NCBI RefSeq assembly: GCF_900112415.1
Contig: NZ_FOLV01000029.1
Coordinates: 1-47,864, forward strand
DNA length: 47,864 nt
DNA from: Bacillus sp. 491mf
GTDB lineage: Bacteria > Bacillota > Bacilli > Bacillales > Bacillaceae_G
Direction of reading: 5' to 3'
In this document: positions 7,448 through 15,400 of the stretch, piece by piece
How positions within the stretch are numbered: position 1 is the stretch's first letter
Layout: each line of letters begins with the position of its first letter
Translations under genes and position numbers: made by a program
The notes under the pieces: model-generated
What the model was told of the DNA's origin: nothing
What the model saw: only the letters and a program-made list of their open reading frames with translations
Database searches by the model: none

Positions 7448-7648
7448 GAATGCTGTAATGACAAGCTTGTTTCAATGTTCAAGAGGTACGTTACCTACTT
7501 GCCTCCTCTAGAAAAGCAAATTAAAAGGCATTGTACAACTTACAAACTTCGAATTGGACATCGCACCGTCACGGGGTTATTACGAACAAAATTAGCAATA
7601 CACGTTAACCGAAAGACCGCACAAAGAATACTACCTGTTCCCGGTTGA
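7448..7648 (+). pseudogene. IS3-family transposase (OrfB) remnant
   Basis: An open frame ending at TGA 7646-7648 contains KLRIGHRTVTGLL and AIHVNRKTAQRIL, matching the HTH_21 segment (YGYRRITxLL, VNxKRVxRIM) at the start of IS3-family OrfB transposases. There is no start, no DDE domain and no companion orfA, so only a fragment is left. It marks past insertion next to the peptide cluster. Confidence 0.7.
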
Positions 7649-7770
7649 ATATAAGGAACAGATAGCATAGGTGTTTTATTCCTGTCTCATATCAGTGGTC
7701 CAGTTCATTTGTATATAGAGTGATTTTTATAAAGTTTTTGTGCTTTTGCAGGGTAGTTTTACTAAAATAG

Positions 7771-7802
7771 AAAGAATCCATTTTGCTCTAAATGGATTCT
7801 TT
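7771..7802. terminator. Terminator after the HAAS-type gene
   Basis: AAAGAATCCATT and AATGGATTCTTT form a perfect 12-bp stem with an 8-base loop just after the stop of the minus-strand gene ending at 7812. Confidence 0.8.
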
Positions 7803-7811
7803 GCATTAATC

Positions 7812-8582
7812 CTATTCAATAACTTGTTGATTTTTCGCTTTCTTATAGAAATAAATACCTAAACATATACCTATGATCACACTACCAATAATCGTTGCTG
7901 TAATATACCGTGGATCTTTATTTATTTCACTTGGAATAATGTGCTCTAAGGTTGGACCAATACAAATTGTAAATGCTACAAAGATCGTAAGCCACGATTT
8001 TGCATACAGTGCAAAAAGAACAAAAATCAGCATACATACGCCAGCAATTATATAATTTTGCGCCCTCGTTGCCACAAAATAATACGTATCCATTTTTCCA
8101 TCCATCCAAAAATAGAATACTAACCAGCCACCAATGGCAATACAATTAGCTAGCAACATTAGAAATAGCGACTTTTTTGTAGATGGATATACTTTAGGGA
8201 TTCCTTTCAATAGAGTAATTGCAAATACAGCAAGAGTTAAAAATAGCGGTAATGATCCAAATAACAATATATTTTGAGAAATTTTAAATTCTCCCTTAAG
8301 AGCTGGCGGGAAGGCCATATAAGCGATAATAACCAAGATTGCTGCAGGAATGAGTTTCATTAACCCTTCTTTATCTACAGGCAACTCTTTCCCGATATTC
8401 TTCATATGCTGCTTACGACTTTTCCCAATAATATGATCTACACTCTTCCCTCTTTTTTCAGCTTCTATTAAGTGAATTTCTAGCTCGTCGACAATTTCAT
8501 TGATATCTTCATCTTTCTTGCCCCGCTGCAATAAATACATTCTCAGTTCAATTAAAAATTGCTCGGACTTCGTTGATAACAT
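7812..8582 (-). CDS. HAAS/DUF1700-like multi-pass membrane protein
   Basis: The 256-residue product starts with a soluble helical segment (about 1-60: FLIELRMYLLQRGKKDEDINEIVDELEIHL) of the HAAS type that commonly pairs with PadR regulators, followed by six or so hydrophobic segments from about residue 75. The gene follows the PadR gene with one base between them, so the two are co-transcribed and probably co-regulated. In this arrangement the membrane protein is thought to sense or relay envelope stress, but no specific ligand is known to me. GGGGG lies eight bases before the ATG. Confidence 0.75.
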   Translation of the reverse strand: MLSTKSEQFLIELRMYLLQRGKKDEDINEIVDELEIHLIEAEKRGKSVDHIIGKSRKQHMKNIGKELPVDKEGLMKLIPAAILVIIAYMAFPPALKGEFKISQNILLFGSLPLFLTLAVFAITLLKGIPKVYPSTKKSLFLMLLANCIAIGGWLVFYFWMDGKMDTYYFVATRAQNYIIAGVCMLIFVLFALYAKSWLTIFVAFTICIGPTLEHIIPSEINKDPRYITATIIGSVIIGICLGIYFYKKAKNQQVIE

Positions 8583-8583
8583 G

Positions 8584-8913
8584 TTATTTTCCCCCTTTAT
8601 TTATCACGTTTTCAACAGATAGTTTTAAATCGTTCCATCGGTTTTTAAAACTATCCAATTCCTTCTCCCCTAATTCTGTCAAAAGATAGTACTTTCGTTT
8701 TGGCCCAGCAGTTGATTCCCTTAACACACTTGTCAGTAATCCTTCTTTTTGCATACGCAATAATAAAGGGTAAATGGTTCCTTCACTAAAGGAGTGAAAA
8801 CCATAACTTTGTAATTTCTCCGTTAACTCGTAGCCGTATATTTCTCCTTCTTGAATAATGGCTAGAATACAGCCTTCTAGAATGCCCTTTAGCATTTGCG
8901 TTGAATCAGCCAT
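8584..8913 (-). CDS. PadR-family transcriptional regulator
   Basis: About 109 residues of winged-helix type: GILEGCILAIIQEGEIYGYELTEKL and EGTIYPLLLRMQKEGLL are the PadR HTH and wing, with ESTAGPKRKYYLLTELGEKEL following and a short C-terminal helix for dimerisation. I start at ATG 8913 because AAGGAG stands seven to eight bases before it; the longer frame from TTG 8961 runs through the operator region. Three palindromes of the form CTTGYAATGYAAG lie directly upstream (8950-9037), so the gene very probably represses its own operon with the HAAS-type gene. Confidence 0.88.
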   Translation of the reverse strand: MADSTQMLKGILEGCILAIIQEGEIYGYELTEKLQSYGFHSFSEGTIYPLLLRMQKEGLLTSVLRESTAGPKRKYYLLTELGEKELDSFKNRWNDLKLSVENVINKGGK

Positions 8914-8949
8914 TTTCTCTCTCCTTTTTTTGTACATACTTCTTAATAT

Positions 8950-9037
8950 CTTGTAATGCAAGGTAAATAATTATACTAATAACTTGCAATGTAAGTGTTA
9001 TAACCATAAAATACCATACACTAACTTGTAATGCAAG
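8950..9037 (-). promoter_or_regulatory. Three PadR-type operators and promoter
   Basis: CTTGTAATGCAAG at 8950-8962 and 9025-9037 and CTTGCAATGTAAG at 8983-8995 are near-palindromic and nearly identical. A minus-strand promoter fits between them (TTGCAT inside the outermost site, 17 bases, TATTTT). This layout is what an autoregulating PadR repressor needs. Confidence 0.65.
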
Positions 9038-9050
9038 ATATATATATCAA

Positions 9051-9085
9051 ACCAAAAAGGAGCTGATTTTCAGCTCCTTTTTGGT
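9051..9085. terminator. Bidirectional terminator between GNAT and PadR genes
   Basis: ACCAAAAAGGAGCTGA and TCAGCTCCTTTTTGGT are perfect 16-base arms with a 3-base loop. It ends the GNAT transcript on the minus strand or plus-strand read-through. Confidence 0.75.
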
Positions 9086-9103
9086 TTGATCCGCTCCGCT
9101 TAC

Positions 9104-9216
9104 CTGTCGAACATTGCCGAAGAGTCTTTATTCCTTGTCGAATCGCTGATATATTTCAAAAATCGCCGATAAATGTCCTATTTGCGCCGATATATCGCAA
9201 AAAGCGCCGATATATT
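9104..9216 (+). repeat. GCCGATATAT-iteron repeat, copy A
   Basis: Begins GTCGAACATTGCCGAAG, then four iterons of the type CGCYGATAWAT spaced about 20 bases. The same layout recurs at 14940-15140 and 20322-20438. No protein is encoded. It lies next to a terminator hairpin, as do the other copies. Confidence 0.75.
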
Positions 9217-9285
9217 TAGTTCCGGGTGTAAGCAGTAGTTGGGAGTAAGGAATATACATTCGTATCATACGAAACAAGAGACCAT

Positions 9286-9831
9286 TTATCCATTAAACCT
9301 CCCCATCAAAACAGTATTATGGTAATTCCCATCCGATAAAACTTTGTCGTTTTTTAATATCCCCTCTACTTCAAACCCATATCTTTCATAAAGGCTTTTC
9401 GCTTTATCATTCGTCTCAAGAACATTCAAGGTGATTTTCTTAATTCCGTGCGAGTCTGCCCAATTGATGGATTCTGTTAAAAAGTTCTTTCCAATACCGT
9501 ATCCCCAATATTCTTGTAATACACACACGCCAAATTCTACTTTATGAGATGTTCTTTTCAACTTGTTCCCTTCACATCTTGAAAAACCTACAATTCTTCC
9601 ACTTACTTCTGCTACTAAAAATAGATTACTAACACTGTCTGTATCCTCTTTAATGATTCTTTTAAAACCAGCTTCATCTATGTATGCTTCGCCTTTTTCT
9701 CTATCTAAGTTTTCTGTTTCGCCATCTATTTGTAATCGTACTTCAGATAATTGTTTTGCATCTTCTTCCATTGCGGACCTAATCAAATAACGTATATTAC
9801 GACTATAAAATTCTTTTGGGCTAATTTTCAT
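9286..9831 (-). CDS. GNAT-family N-acetyltransferase
   Basis: A 181-residue acetyltransferase. Residues 16-30 (YLIRSAMEEDAKQLSEVR) open the fold; the acetyl-CoA binding motif A is QEYWGYGIGKNFL; motif B follows with ITLNVLETNDKAKSLYERYGFEVEG. The substrate cannot be read from sequence; the C-terminal LSDGNYHNTVLMG resembles RimJ/SpeG-like small-molecule or protein acetyltransferases. AGGAG precedes the ATG by nine bases. It lies downstream of the MFS transporter gene in the same direction but behind a stem (9854-9884), so linkage is partial at best. Confidence 0.85.
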   Translation of the reverse strand: MKISPKEFYSRNIRYLIRSAMEEDAKQLSEVRLQIDGETENLDREKGEAYIDEAGFKRIIKEDTDSVSNLFLVAEVSGRIVGFSRCEGNKLKRTSHKVEFGVCVLQEYWGYGIGKNFLTESINWADSHGIKKITLNVLETNDKAKSLYERYGFEVEGILKNDKVLSDGNYHNTVLMGRFNG

Positions 9832-9853
9832 TACAATTATCTCCTATCCTAAG

Positions 9854-9884
9854 AAAGCTACTTGTCTTCAAAACAAGCAGCCTT
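9854..9884 (-). terminator. Terminator after MFS gene
   Basis: Twelve-base arms (AAGGCTGCTTGT / ACAAGTAGCTTT in minus reading) pair completely with two G-U wobbles, followed by CTTAGG; it sits between the MFS stop and the GNAT start. Confidence 0.5.
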
Positions 9885-9888
9885 CTCG

Positions 9889-11148
9889 TTATCCTATTTT
9901 CTCTACTTTCTCCTTTTGAAGATGATACATATCCACCGCTTTCTTGAATAAGAGAATACTGCTTATTCCGATGATGCAGTATAAAATACTCATCCCCCAA
10001 GAAGCAATAACGGAACCGATCATAATGCCAAGCGTTCCAACCATTTTCGCGATTTGAAAGACCATGCTGGTAATAGCCATATAAGAGCTTCTCGCATCGT
10101 CTTTTGCCATATCTGCCCGAATCGATTGGCTGATTGGCACATACATCATTTCTCCAATTGTTTGGAACAAGCCTGCCAGTAATAAAATCCATAGGCTGTT
10201 ACTTGCTCCAAATATCGTAAACCCAATTGTATAGATAAATAAACCTACATACAGTACTTTCCGGTCATCAAAGTGATTCATGATTTTTACCATAAGCGCT
10301 GAAAATAACACGATTAATACGGTATTTTCAGTGGATATCCAGCTTAGCATCCGAATCCCTGTTAAATCAAAATTACTTCCGTTCCAGAATGAAAATGTTA
10401 TCGTTTCAAATTCCTTTTGCAGACGAACGCCGATGTAATTATTAATTTGAAACTCTAGTGATAATGCACATATACTTCCTAAGCACAGTATGATAAACGC
10501 CTTATCTTTCATGACAACTCGGTAATTGTTTACCATATCTGTTAATACGTTTTTCTTTTCTGCTTTCTTTTGAACGACATATACTTCTTCCATGTAAACC
10601 GTAATTAAATATAGTGTTAATAATGCAATGCTCGTCAGCAGCATAAATAATTGAAAACGGTATTTCTCAAACAGGAGTCCTCCGAAAATTGCACCGATCG
10701 CGATCGATAAATTGATTGCCCAGTAATTAATGCTGTACATCATTTTTCGATTTTCTGGTGTACTTACATCAATTAACATCGCTTCCGTTGCCGGGTTCAT
10801 CAAGCCAGAACCGATGCTATTAATCAGTAAAAATACAAATGTGAGCCAAGGTGAATCTATATACTCTGAGTTCGCAACCCCCATACATGCAATAGAGATT
10901 ACTTGAATTACCTGTCCAATAATCATAACCTTTTTCCGCCCTAATGTATCGGCAATATAGCCGCCATATAAACCGACAATGAGTGACGCAATTACATTCA
11001 ATAACAATAAAAATCCAGCTAATGCTGCTCCTAATTTTATGGAGAAGTAAATCGCCATAAATGGAAAAATCATCGTTCCTACCGTCCGCGTTAAAAAGGA
11101 TGTAATAATTCTAATTTTAATGTTGCGATGCATTGACCAAAATCCCAT
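9889..11148 (-). CDS. MFS efflux transporter
   Basis: A 419-residue protein with about twelve hydrophobic segments. The loop 2-3 motif GGYIADTLGRKK is the canonical MFS motif A, and the early SFLTRTVGTMIFPFMAIYFS resembles multidrug/sugar-efflux MFS members such as MdtH and related carriers. GGAGG precedes the ATG. The gene is divergent from an SgrR-like regulator with a 232-bp repeat in the shared upstream region. This parallels E. coli sgrR-setA, where the regulator stands beside a sugar-efflux MFS carrier, so a sugar or peptide efflux role is plausible but unproven. Confidence 0.85.
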   Translation of the reverse strand: MGFWSMHRNIKIRIITSFLTRTVGTMIFPFMAIYFSIKLGAALAGFLLLLNVIASLIVGLYGGYIADTLGRKKVMIIGQVIQVISIACMGVANSEYIDSPWLTFVFLLINSIGSGLMNPATEAMLIDVSTPENRKMMYSINYWAINLSIAIGAIFGGLLFEKYRFQLFMLLTSIALLTLYLITVYMEEVYVVQKKAEKKNVLTDMVNNYRVVMKDKAFIILCLGSICALSLEFQINNYIGVRLQKEFETITFSFWNGSNFDLTGIRMLSWISTENTVLIVLFSALMVKIMNHFDDRKVLYVGLFIYTIGFTIFGASNSLWILLLAGLFQTIGEMMYVPISQSIRADMAKDDARSSYMAITSMVFQIAKMVGTLGIMIGSVIASWGMSILYCIIGISSILLFKKAVDMYHLQKEKVEKIG

Positions 11149-11233
11149 CTGTTTCCTCCTCCTTCTGTTTCTCCATTTTACTTTGAAAAAGAGGAAGAAA
11201 AAGGTTAAAATATTCAGAAGAGTTTCCCCTTTT

Positions 11234-11465
11234 ATAAAGTGAAACTTTAATCAGTGGGGATTTTTTTCATCCCACTGATTATTAGTTGAACCAATCGGGC
11301 TTTTACTGGCAGTTTATCTCCCACCTAACTTCTTAAGAAAAGCGGAAGCGGCTCGCTCAGAATCGCAGGACGTTGGAGCACCCGGAGATTCTAGCCGCTA
11401 GAGCTGGACAATACTTTTGCTGAATTTTGAGGTGGGAGTATTACTGCCAGTTAATGCGGGAGAAA
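11234..11465 (+). repeat. bcr1-like repeat (232 bp) upstream of sgrR-like gene
   Basis: Starts ATAAAGTGAAACTTTAATC and ends GCGGGAGAAA, giving a five-base flank of ATAAA/AGAAA. It has a left hairpin (ATCAGTGGGG/CCCACTGAT), an outer pair GGCAGTTTATCTCCCACCT with AGGTGGGAGTATTACTGCC, and an inner pair AGCGGCTCGCTCAGAATC with GATTCTAGCCGCT. The GC-rich middle of the 47.4-kb copy is replaced by GTTGGAGCAC. It ends one to two bases before the AAAGGAG of the next gene. Confidence 0.78.
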
Positions 11466-11480
11466 AAGGAGATGTAAAAC

Positions 11481-13214
11481 ATGAAAATTATGGACCACTA
11501 TATTCGGCTAAGATTTGCCTTTCCAAATGAGCAGCATATGAAGCAAAGTCTCCAAGAACTAGCTACTATTTTATTTTGCAGCACAAAAAACGTGAAATTT
11601 TTACTTAAAAAAATGAGCGATGAAAAATTAATCGACTGGATTCCAGGAAGAGGCCGGGGAAATAAAACAGAAATTCGCTTTCTTCATACATTTACAGAAG
11701 CAATATTGCCGCATGTTGAAGAACTTTTAAAAAATGAGAAGTTAAAGGAAGTATTTTTATTATTAAAAGAACCGCTACCTTTCTTACTGCGTGAAAAGAT
11801 AGAAGAGCGATTAAATACTTATTTTGGATATACAACTTCAGACGATCTGTATGATGTGTTAAAAATCCCATATAACCGAAAATTACTCCCCATTGATCCG
11901 GCTTTTGCGGCTGTAACGACGGAAAGTCATCTTATTAGTCAAATCGTTGATACATTGGTGCGGTATAACGAAAAAACTGACGAAATCGAGCCGCATTTGG
12001 CACATACTTGGGAAGTAAGCGATGATCAACTTACATGGACATTCTACCTACGTAAAGGTGTTCGCTTTCATCACGGAACAACATTATCAGGAAAAGATGT
12101 AATCTTCTCCTTCGAAAGATTACAAGCTGTCCAATCTCCTTTTGATTGGTTAACAGAGGGAATTACGAAAATAGAAAACCCATCTCCTCTGCGAGTTATC
12201 TTTCATTTACGAAAACCAAATCGCTTTTTTCTACATTATGTAAGCTCTGTACAATTATCCATCTTACCGCATGATGTAATGATTCAAACTCATCAGTATA
12301 GTGGTACAGGTCCCTTTAAAATAAAAAGCTTTACCGAAGATAATTTTATTTTAGAAGCATTTCCCGATTATTTTAAAGAGCGGGCACTACTTGATCAGAT
12401 TAAATTTTGGTTTGTTCCAGAGCAGTCAAAAATACAAACAAACTACGAATTACCAAACATGGGATGTAAAGAAGAAAGGGCAGTGGAAACAGAAGAAATC
12501 GGCTGTATATACGCAGCATTTAACTTTCAAAAAGACGGCCCGCAGCATGATATCTTTTTCCGAAAAGCGTGGGCAGAAATCATGGATCCTACATCATTAA
12601 TTCACGACCTTGGTGATAATCGGACAATGCCGGCTTATAGCTTTTTTCCCGATAAAAGCAGAACCATGCATAAAGAAACATCTATATCGAAAGCGAAAGA
12701 ATATTTACAACAAAGTACGTATAATGGAGAAACGATACACATCTACTTCTTTGCGTTTAAAGGTAGCGAAAGCGATGCGATCTGGTTACAAAAACGATGT
12801 GAACCACTCGGCATACATCTGCAGCTTCATCCTTTTCTAGTCACTGATTACTTTAACGAAGAGATTGCCAAACAAGCTGATATCATTTTAACAGGAGAAG
12901 TGCTCGACGCTAATCTTGAAATGGCCTTTTTACATATCTTTAAAAATAAAAGTTGCTTCGTTCATCGCTTCAGGCATCCCCATTATCATGAGCAAATCGA
13001 GGGCATGCTTGACCGCTTTATAGCAGAGCCAAGTAAAGAAAAACGATATGACTTAATATGTAACATCGAAAGGCTTCTTAGCGACCAGTACCTTCTTGTC
13101 TTTTACTACCATGTGTTAAAAAGAAGGAGTTTCCCATCTGAACTTCAAAATGTCACGATCGATTCGTTCGGATGGACAGACTTTGCCAAACTGTGGATTC
13201 GTCCTCATGCATAA
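11481..13214 (+). CDS. SgrR-like regulator with solute-binding domain
   Basis: A 577-residue protein with an N-terminal winged-helix domain (about 1-110: LATILFCSTKNVKFLLKKM, IDWIPGRGRGNKTEI) fused to a family-5 solute-binding-protein domain (about 150-560: LAHTWEVSDDQLTWTFYLRKGV, FHHGTTLSGKDVIFSFERL). There is no signal peptide, so the binding domain is cytoplasmic, as in SgrR, which senses a small ligand and controls the adjacent transporter. AAAGGAG precedes the ATG by nine bases. It is divergent from the MFS gene, its likely target. The repeat inserted between them separates the gene from any upstream promoter, so its transcription may start in or beyond that element. Confidence 0.85.
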   Translation: MKIMDHYIRLRFAFPNEQHMKQSLQELATILFCSTKNVKFLLKKMSDEKLIDWIPGRGRGNKTEIRFLHTFTEAILPHVEELLKNEKLKEVFLLLKEPLPFLLREKIEERLNTYFGYTTSDDLYDVLKIPYNRKLLPIDPAFAAVTTESHLISQIVDTLVRYNEKTDEIEPHLAHTWEVSDDQLTWTFYLRKGVRFHHGTTLSGKDVIFSFERLQAVQSPFDWLTEGITKIENPSPLRVIFHLRKPNRFFLHYVSSVQLSILPHDVMIQTHQYSGTGPFKIKSFTEDNFILEAFPDYFKERALLDQIKFWFVPEQSKIQTNYELPNMGCKEERAVETEEIGCIYAAFNFQKDGPQHDIFFRKAWAEIMDPTSLIHDLGDNRTMPAYSFFPDKSRTMHKETSISKAKEYLQQSTYNGETIHIYFFAFKGSESDAIWLQKRCEPLGIHLQLHPFLVTDYFNEEIAKQADIILTGEVLDANLEMAFLHIFKNKSCFVHRFRHPHYHEQIEGMLDRFIAEPSKEKRYDLICNIERLLSDQYLLVFYYHVLKRRSFPSELQNVTIDSFGWTDFAKLWIRPHA

Positions 13215-13243
13215 GAAGGCGGAGCTAAACAGCTCCGCCTTCT
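13214..13243. terminator. Bidirectional terminator shared by sgrR-like and lrp-like genes
   Basis: AGAAGGCGGAGCT / AGCTCCGCCTTCT form a perfect 13-bp stem with loop AAAC. It begins at the sgrR-like stop codon and covers the last codons and stop of the converging lrp-like gene. Confidence 0.88.
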
Positions 13244-13713
13244 TCTTCTCTCCGCAAAGGCAACACAGTAGAATACTTAATCTCTCGCAGCGCTAAACTC
13301 GTTTGAATTCTCGTAATGCCGAGCATATTTAATTTGCGAATAAACCGTTCCAATTCGTTTCGATCGCGGTGCACAACTTTTAAAATATAATCATACTCAC
13401 CTGTTAAACAATGGCATTCTAATACTTCTGGCATCTCGCGCATAGCTTTCTCTAACACTTCGAGTTTCTCCGCTTGATGAATATTTGTGCTAACAAAAAT
13501 AAAGCATAATAAGTCAAATCCAAGTTTTTCTTGATTTAAAATAGCTACTTGCCGATTAATAAATCCTTCGTTTTCCAATCGTTTCACCCGCGCATGTGTA
13601 GCCGGCGGCGAAAGATTCACGCGGCGAGCAACCTCCGCATTACTCAGCTGTCCTTCTTGCTGCAGCACATCTAAAATTTGTACATCTAAATCATCTAACC
13701 CCTTCTGTTCCAT
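13225..13713 (-). CDS. Lrp/AsnC-family transcriptional regulator
   Basis: About 162 residues: an N-terminal AsnC-type HTH (LDDLDVQILDVLQQEGQLSNAEVARRVNLSPPATHARVKRLENEGFI) and a C-terminal RAM/ligand domain (VLECHCLTGEYDYILKVVHRDRNELERFI). I start at ATG 13713 behind GGGAG; the frame is open 57 bases further but without a ribosome site. Such regulators bind amino acids as effectors. The gene is divergent from an EamA-type transporter, a usual target in this arrangement (amino-acid or metabolite efflux). The final codons (EEGGAV) are encoded within the terminator stem shared with the convergent gene. Confidence 0.9.
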   Translation of the reverse strand: MEQKGLDDLDVQILDVLQQEGQLSNAEVARRVNLSPPATHARVKRLENEGFINRQVAILNQEKLGFDLLCFIFVSTNIHQAEKLEVLEKAMREMPEVLECHCLTGEYDYILKVVHRDRNELERFIRKLNMLGITRIQTSLALREIKYSTVLPLRREEEGGAV

Positions 13714-13982
13714 TTCCAGTCTCCCTTTTCCTAACGAACGATTATTCACGAAAACATATGACAACCGCACTTAAAATGAATAACATTCCGCAAAAGAACT
13801 TAATCGCTTTATATTATTTCGAATTTTATTAATTATACAAAATAACATATATGACAAACAAGAAAAATGCTACAATTTACATAGTTTAACGTATATGTAT
13901 CACACCACCGTGCACAGTGGCTTTTTTATTAAACGGGCAATGCATAGGCCCTACTTTCTTATAAAAGGAGCTAACTCGTATT

Positions 13983-14894
13983 ATGCCTTATGTTATTTTA
14001 TTACTCATCACAAGCCTATTGTGGGGCGGAAATTTTGTAGTCGGCAAATCTCTTGTTGGGCACGCTTCGCCGATGACACTTACGACTCTTCGCTGGGGCA
14101 TTGCCATCATTTGTCTTTTCCCAATTGTCTGGCTGAAAGAAAAGAAACTATTCCCGCCGAAAGAGGCCATTCTCCCTTTATTTATAATGGGGGTTACTGG
14201 CGTTGTTTTCTTTAACATTTTTCAATTTTGGGCGTTAGAACATACATCCGCAACAAATGTTGGTCTTATTTCTACATTAAATACGATTTCGATCGCTGTT
14301 TGTGCCGCTCTATTTTTAAAAGAAAAAATAAATATATGGCAAGTCACATCGATGATCATTTCCTTTTTTGGCGTTACGCTTGTTCTTTCAAAAGGAAAAA
14401 TAGATACACTGTTTTCCTTACATTTTAATATCGGTGATTTGTGGATGATGGCTGCGGTATGCGTATGGGGAATTTATTCCGTTTGCAGTAGATGGGCAAC
14501 GAAAAAAACGACACCAATGATGTCTACTTTATATTCTGGTATCTTTGGTATTATCCTATTGATTCCCTTTAATATCTCTGATTTCACAATTTCAAATGTA
14601 AACGCTTCGTTCTTAGGATCTATTCTATACACAGGTGTGATTTCAACCGTGTTATGTATGGTTTTTTGGAATATCGGTGTTCAAAAATTAGGGGCGACTA
14701 CAGCTGGTATTTTCTTGAATTTCAATCCGATTTTCACTGCTATTTTAGCGTTTCTCTTATTAGGTGAACAAATGACGTGGATTCAAATCGTCGGAAGTAT
14801 GATTGTAATCGGTGGCTGTTACTTATTTTCGCACTTTAAAAATACTACTTCAAAACAAGAATATACATCCACTAGCTTGGCAAAGACGCATTAG
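13983..14894 (+). CDS. EamA/DMT-family transporter
   Basis: A 303-residue protein with ten predicted hydrophobic segments in two homologous EamA halves (ITSLLWGGNFVVGKSLVG at the start; the second half begins at WMMAAVCVWGIYSVCSRWATK). Members export amino acids or other metabolites. The ATG is 12 bases after AAAGGAG, slightly long, but no better start is visible. The gene is divergent from the Lrp/AsnC regulator, which probably controls it from the 270-base shared region. A weak stem followed by CTTTTTTA (about 13908-13933) stands in the leader. A terminator follows immediately after the stop. Confidence 0.85.
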   Translation: MPYVILLLITSLLWGGNFVVGKSLVGHASPMTLTTLRWGIAIICLFPIVWLKEKKLFPPKEAILPLFIMGVTGVVFFNIFQFWALEHTSATNVGLISTLNTISIAVCAALFLKEKINIWQVTSMIISFFGVTLVLSKGKIDTLFSLHFNIGDLWMMAAVCVWGIYSVCSRWATKKTTPMMSTLYSGIFGIILLIPFNISDFTISNVNASFLGSILYTGVISTVLCMVFWNIGVQKLGATTAGIFLNFNPIFTAILAFLLLGEQMTWIQIVGSMIVIGGCYLFSHFKNTTSKQEYTSTSLAKTH

Positions 14895-14898
14895 AAAT

Positions 14899-14923
14899 GA
14901 AGCTGACCCGATAGGTCAGCTTC
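14899..14923 (+). terminator. Terminator after EamA gene
   Basis: GAAGCTGACC / GGTCAGCTTC form a perfect 10-bp stem followed by TTCT, five bases after the stop codon. Confidence 0.75.
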
Positions 14924-14939
14924 TTCTAGTACGTTCAGC

Positions 14940-15140
14940 GTGTCGAACATCGTCGAAGTGTCTTTATCCCGCATTAACGGGCAGTAAAAGCTGGAGAAGC
15001 GCAGGGAAGAAAACTGCCCGTAAAAGCCCGATTGGTGAGAGCTTTCCATCAGTGAGAAAGTCGTCACTGATGGAAGTTTCACTTTAAATCGTGTCGAATC
15101 GCCGATATATTCTAAAAATCGCTGATATATCACAAACAAC
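14940..15140 (+). repeat. GCCGATATAT-iteron repeat, copy B, split by a bcr1-like insertion
   Basis: GTGTCGAACATCGTCGAAGTGTCTTTAT (14940-14967) is the same start as copies A and C. A bcr1-like element intervenes, and the repeat resumes with ATCGTGTCGAATCGCCGATATATTC at 15088. Only two iterons remain before the similarity ends. Copy C (20322-20438) shows the uninterrupted arrangement. Confidence 0.78.
14963..15087 (-). repeat. bcr1-like repeat (125 bp) nested in another repeat
   Basis: In minus-strand reading it runs ATAAA-type start GTGAAACTTCCATCAGTGACGAC through GGGCTTTTACGGGCAGTTTTC to CTGCCCGTTAATGCGGGATAAA. Flanks are TTTAT (14963-14967) and TTTAA (15083-15087). It lacks the middle of the long form. 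The insertion point corresponds to the TTTAT found intact in the other GCCGATATAT repeat at 20343-20348. Confidence 0.8.
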
Positions 15141-15318
15141 AGACGATAATCGATTTACACAAAATGCATAGCGTTCACTTAATTGTGCCGTTTTATTTGT
15201 TACACTTTTTATTGACAAAATATTCTGAAATATGATAAATTCACAAGTGAAATTACAACTGCACCATTCCCCATTGTATCTATATATCATACAATCTCGA
15301 CTCTCTATTTTATTCTTT

Positions 15319-15400
15319 CAGGTGCTACGAAGCCTCGCAGTTGTATCGATCCCGTTTGAGCGGGAGTAAGACCACCATTTTACAGAGAGGAGATTTGAAT
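15319..15400 (+). promoter_or_regulatory. Possible structured leader of the APC permease gene
   Basis: The leader holds CCCG/CGGG and GGTG/CACC pairings (15320-15376) and a small palindrome CGAAGCCTCG, suggesting a compact folded RNA before the ribosome site AGAGAGGAG. It matches no riboswitch class that I can name. Confidence 0.3.

Larger units (their letters stand above)
7060..7811. other. Long leader of the peptide cluster and IS relic
   Basis: No intact gene. On the minus strand a -10 (TATAAT, 7182-7187) lies about 115 bases before the peptide ribosome site, with a weak -35 (TACAAA) 17 bases upstream. A short inverted repeat TTATGA/TCATAA lies at 7094-7116 in the leader. A plus-strand terminator-like stem (7393-7425), an IS3-type transposase remnant (7448-7648) and the terminator of the next minus-strand operon (7771-7802) follow. 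Confidence 0.55.
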
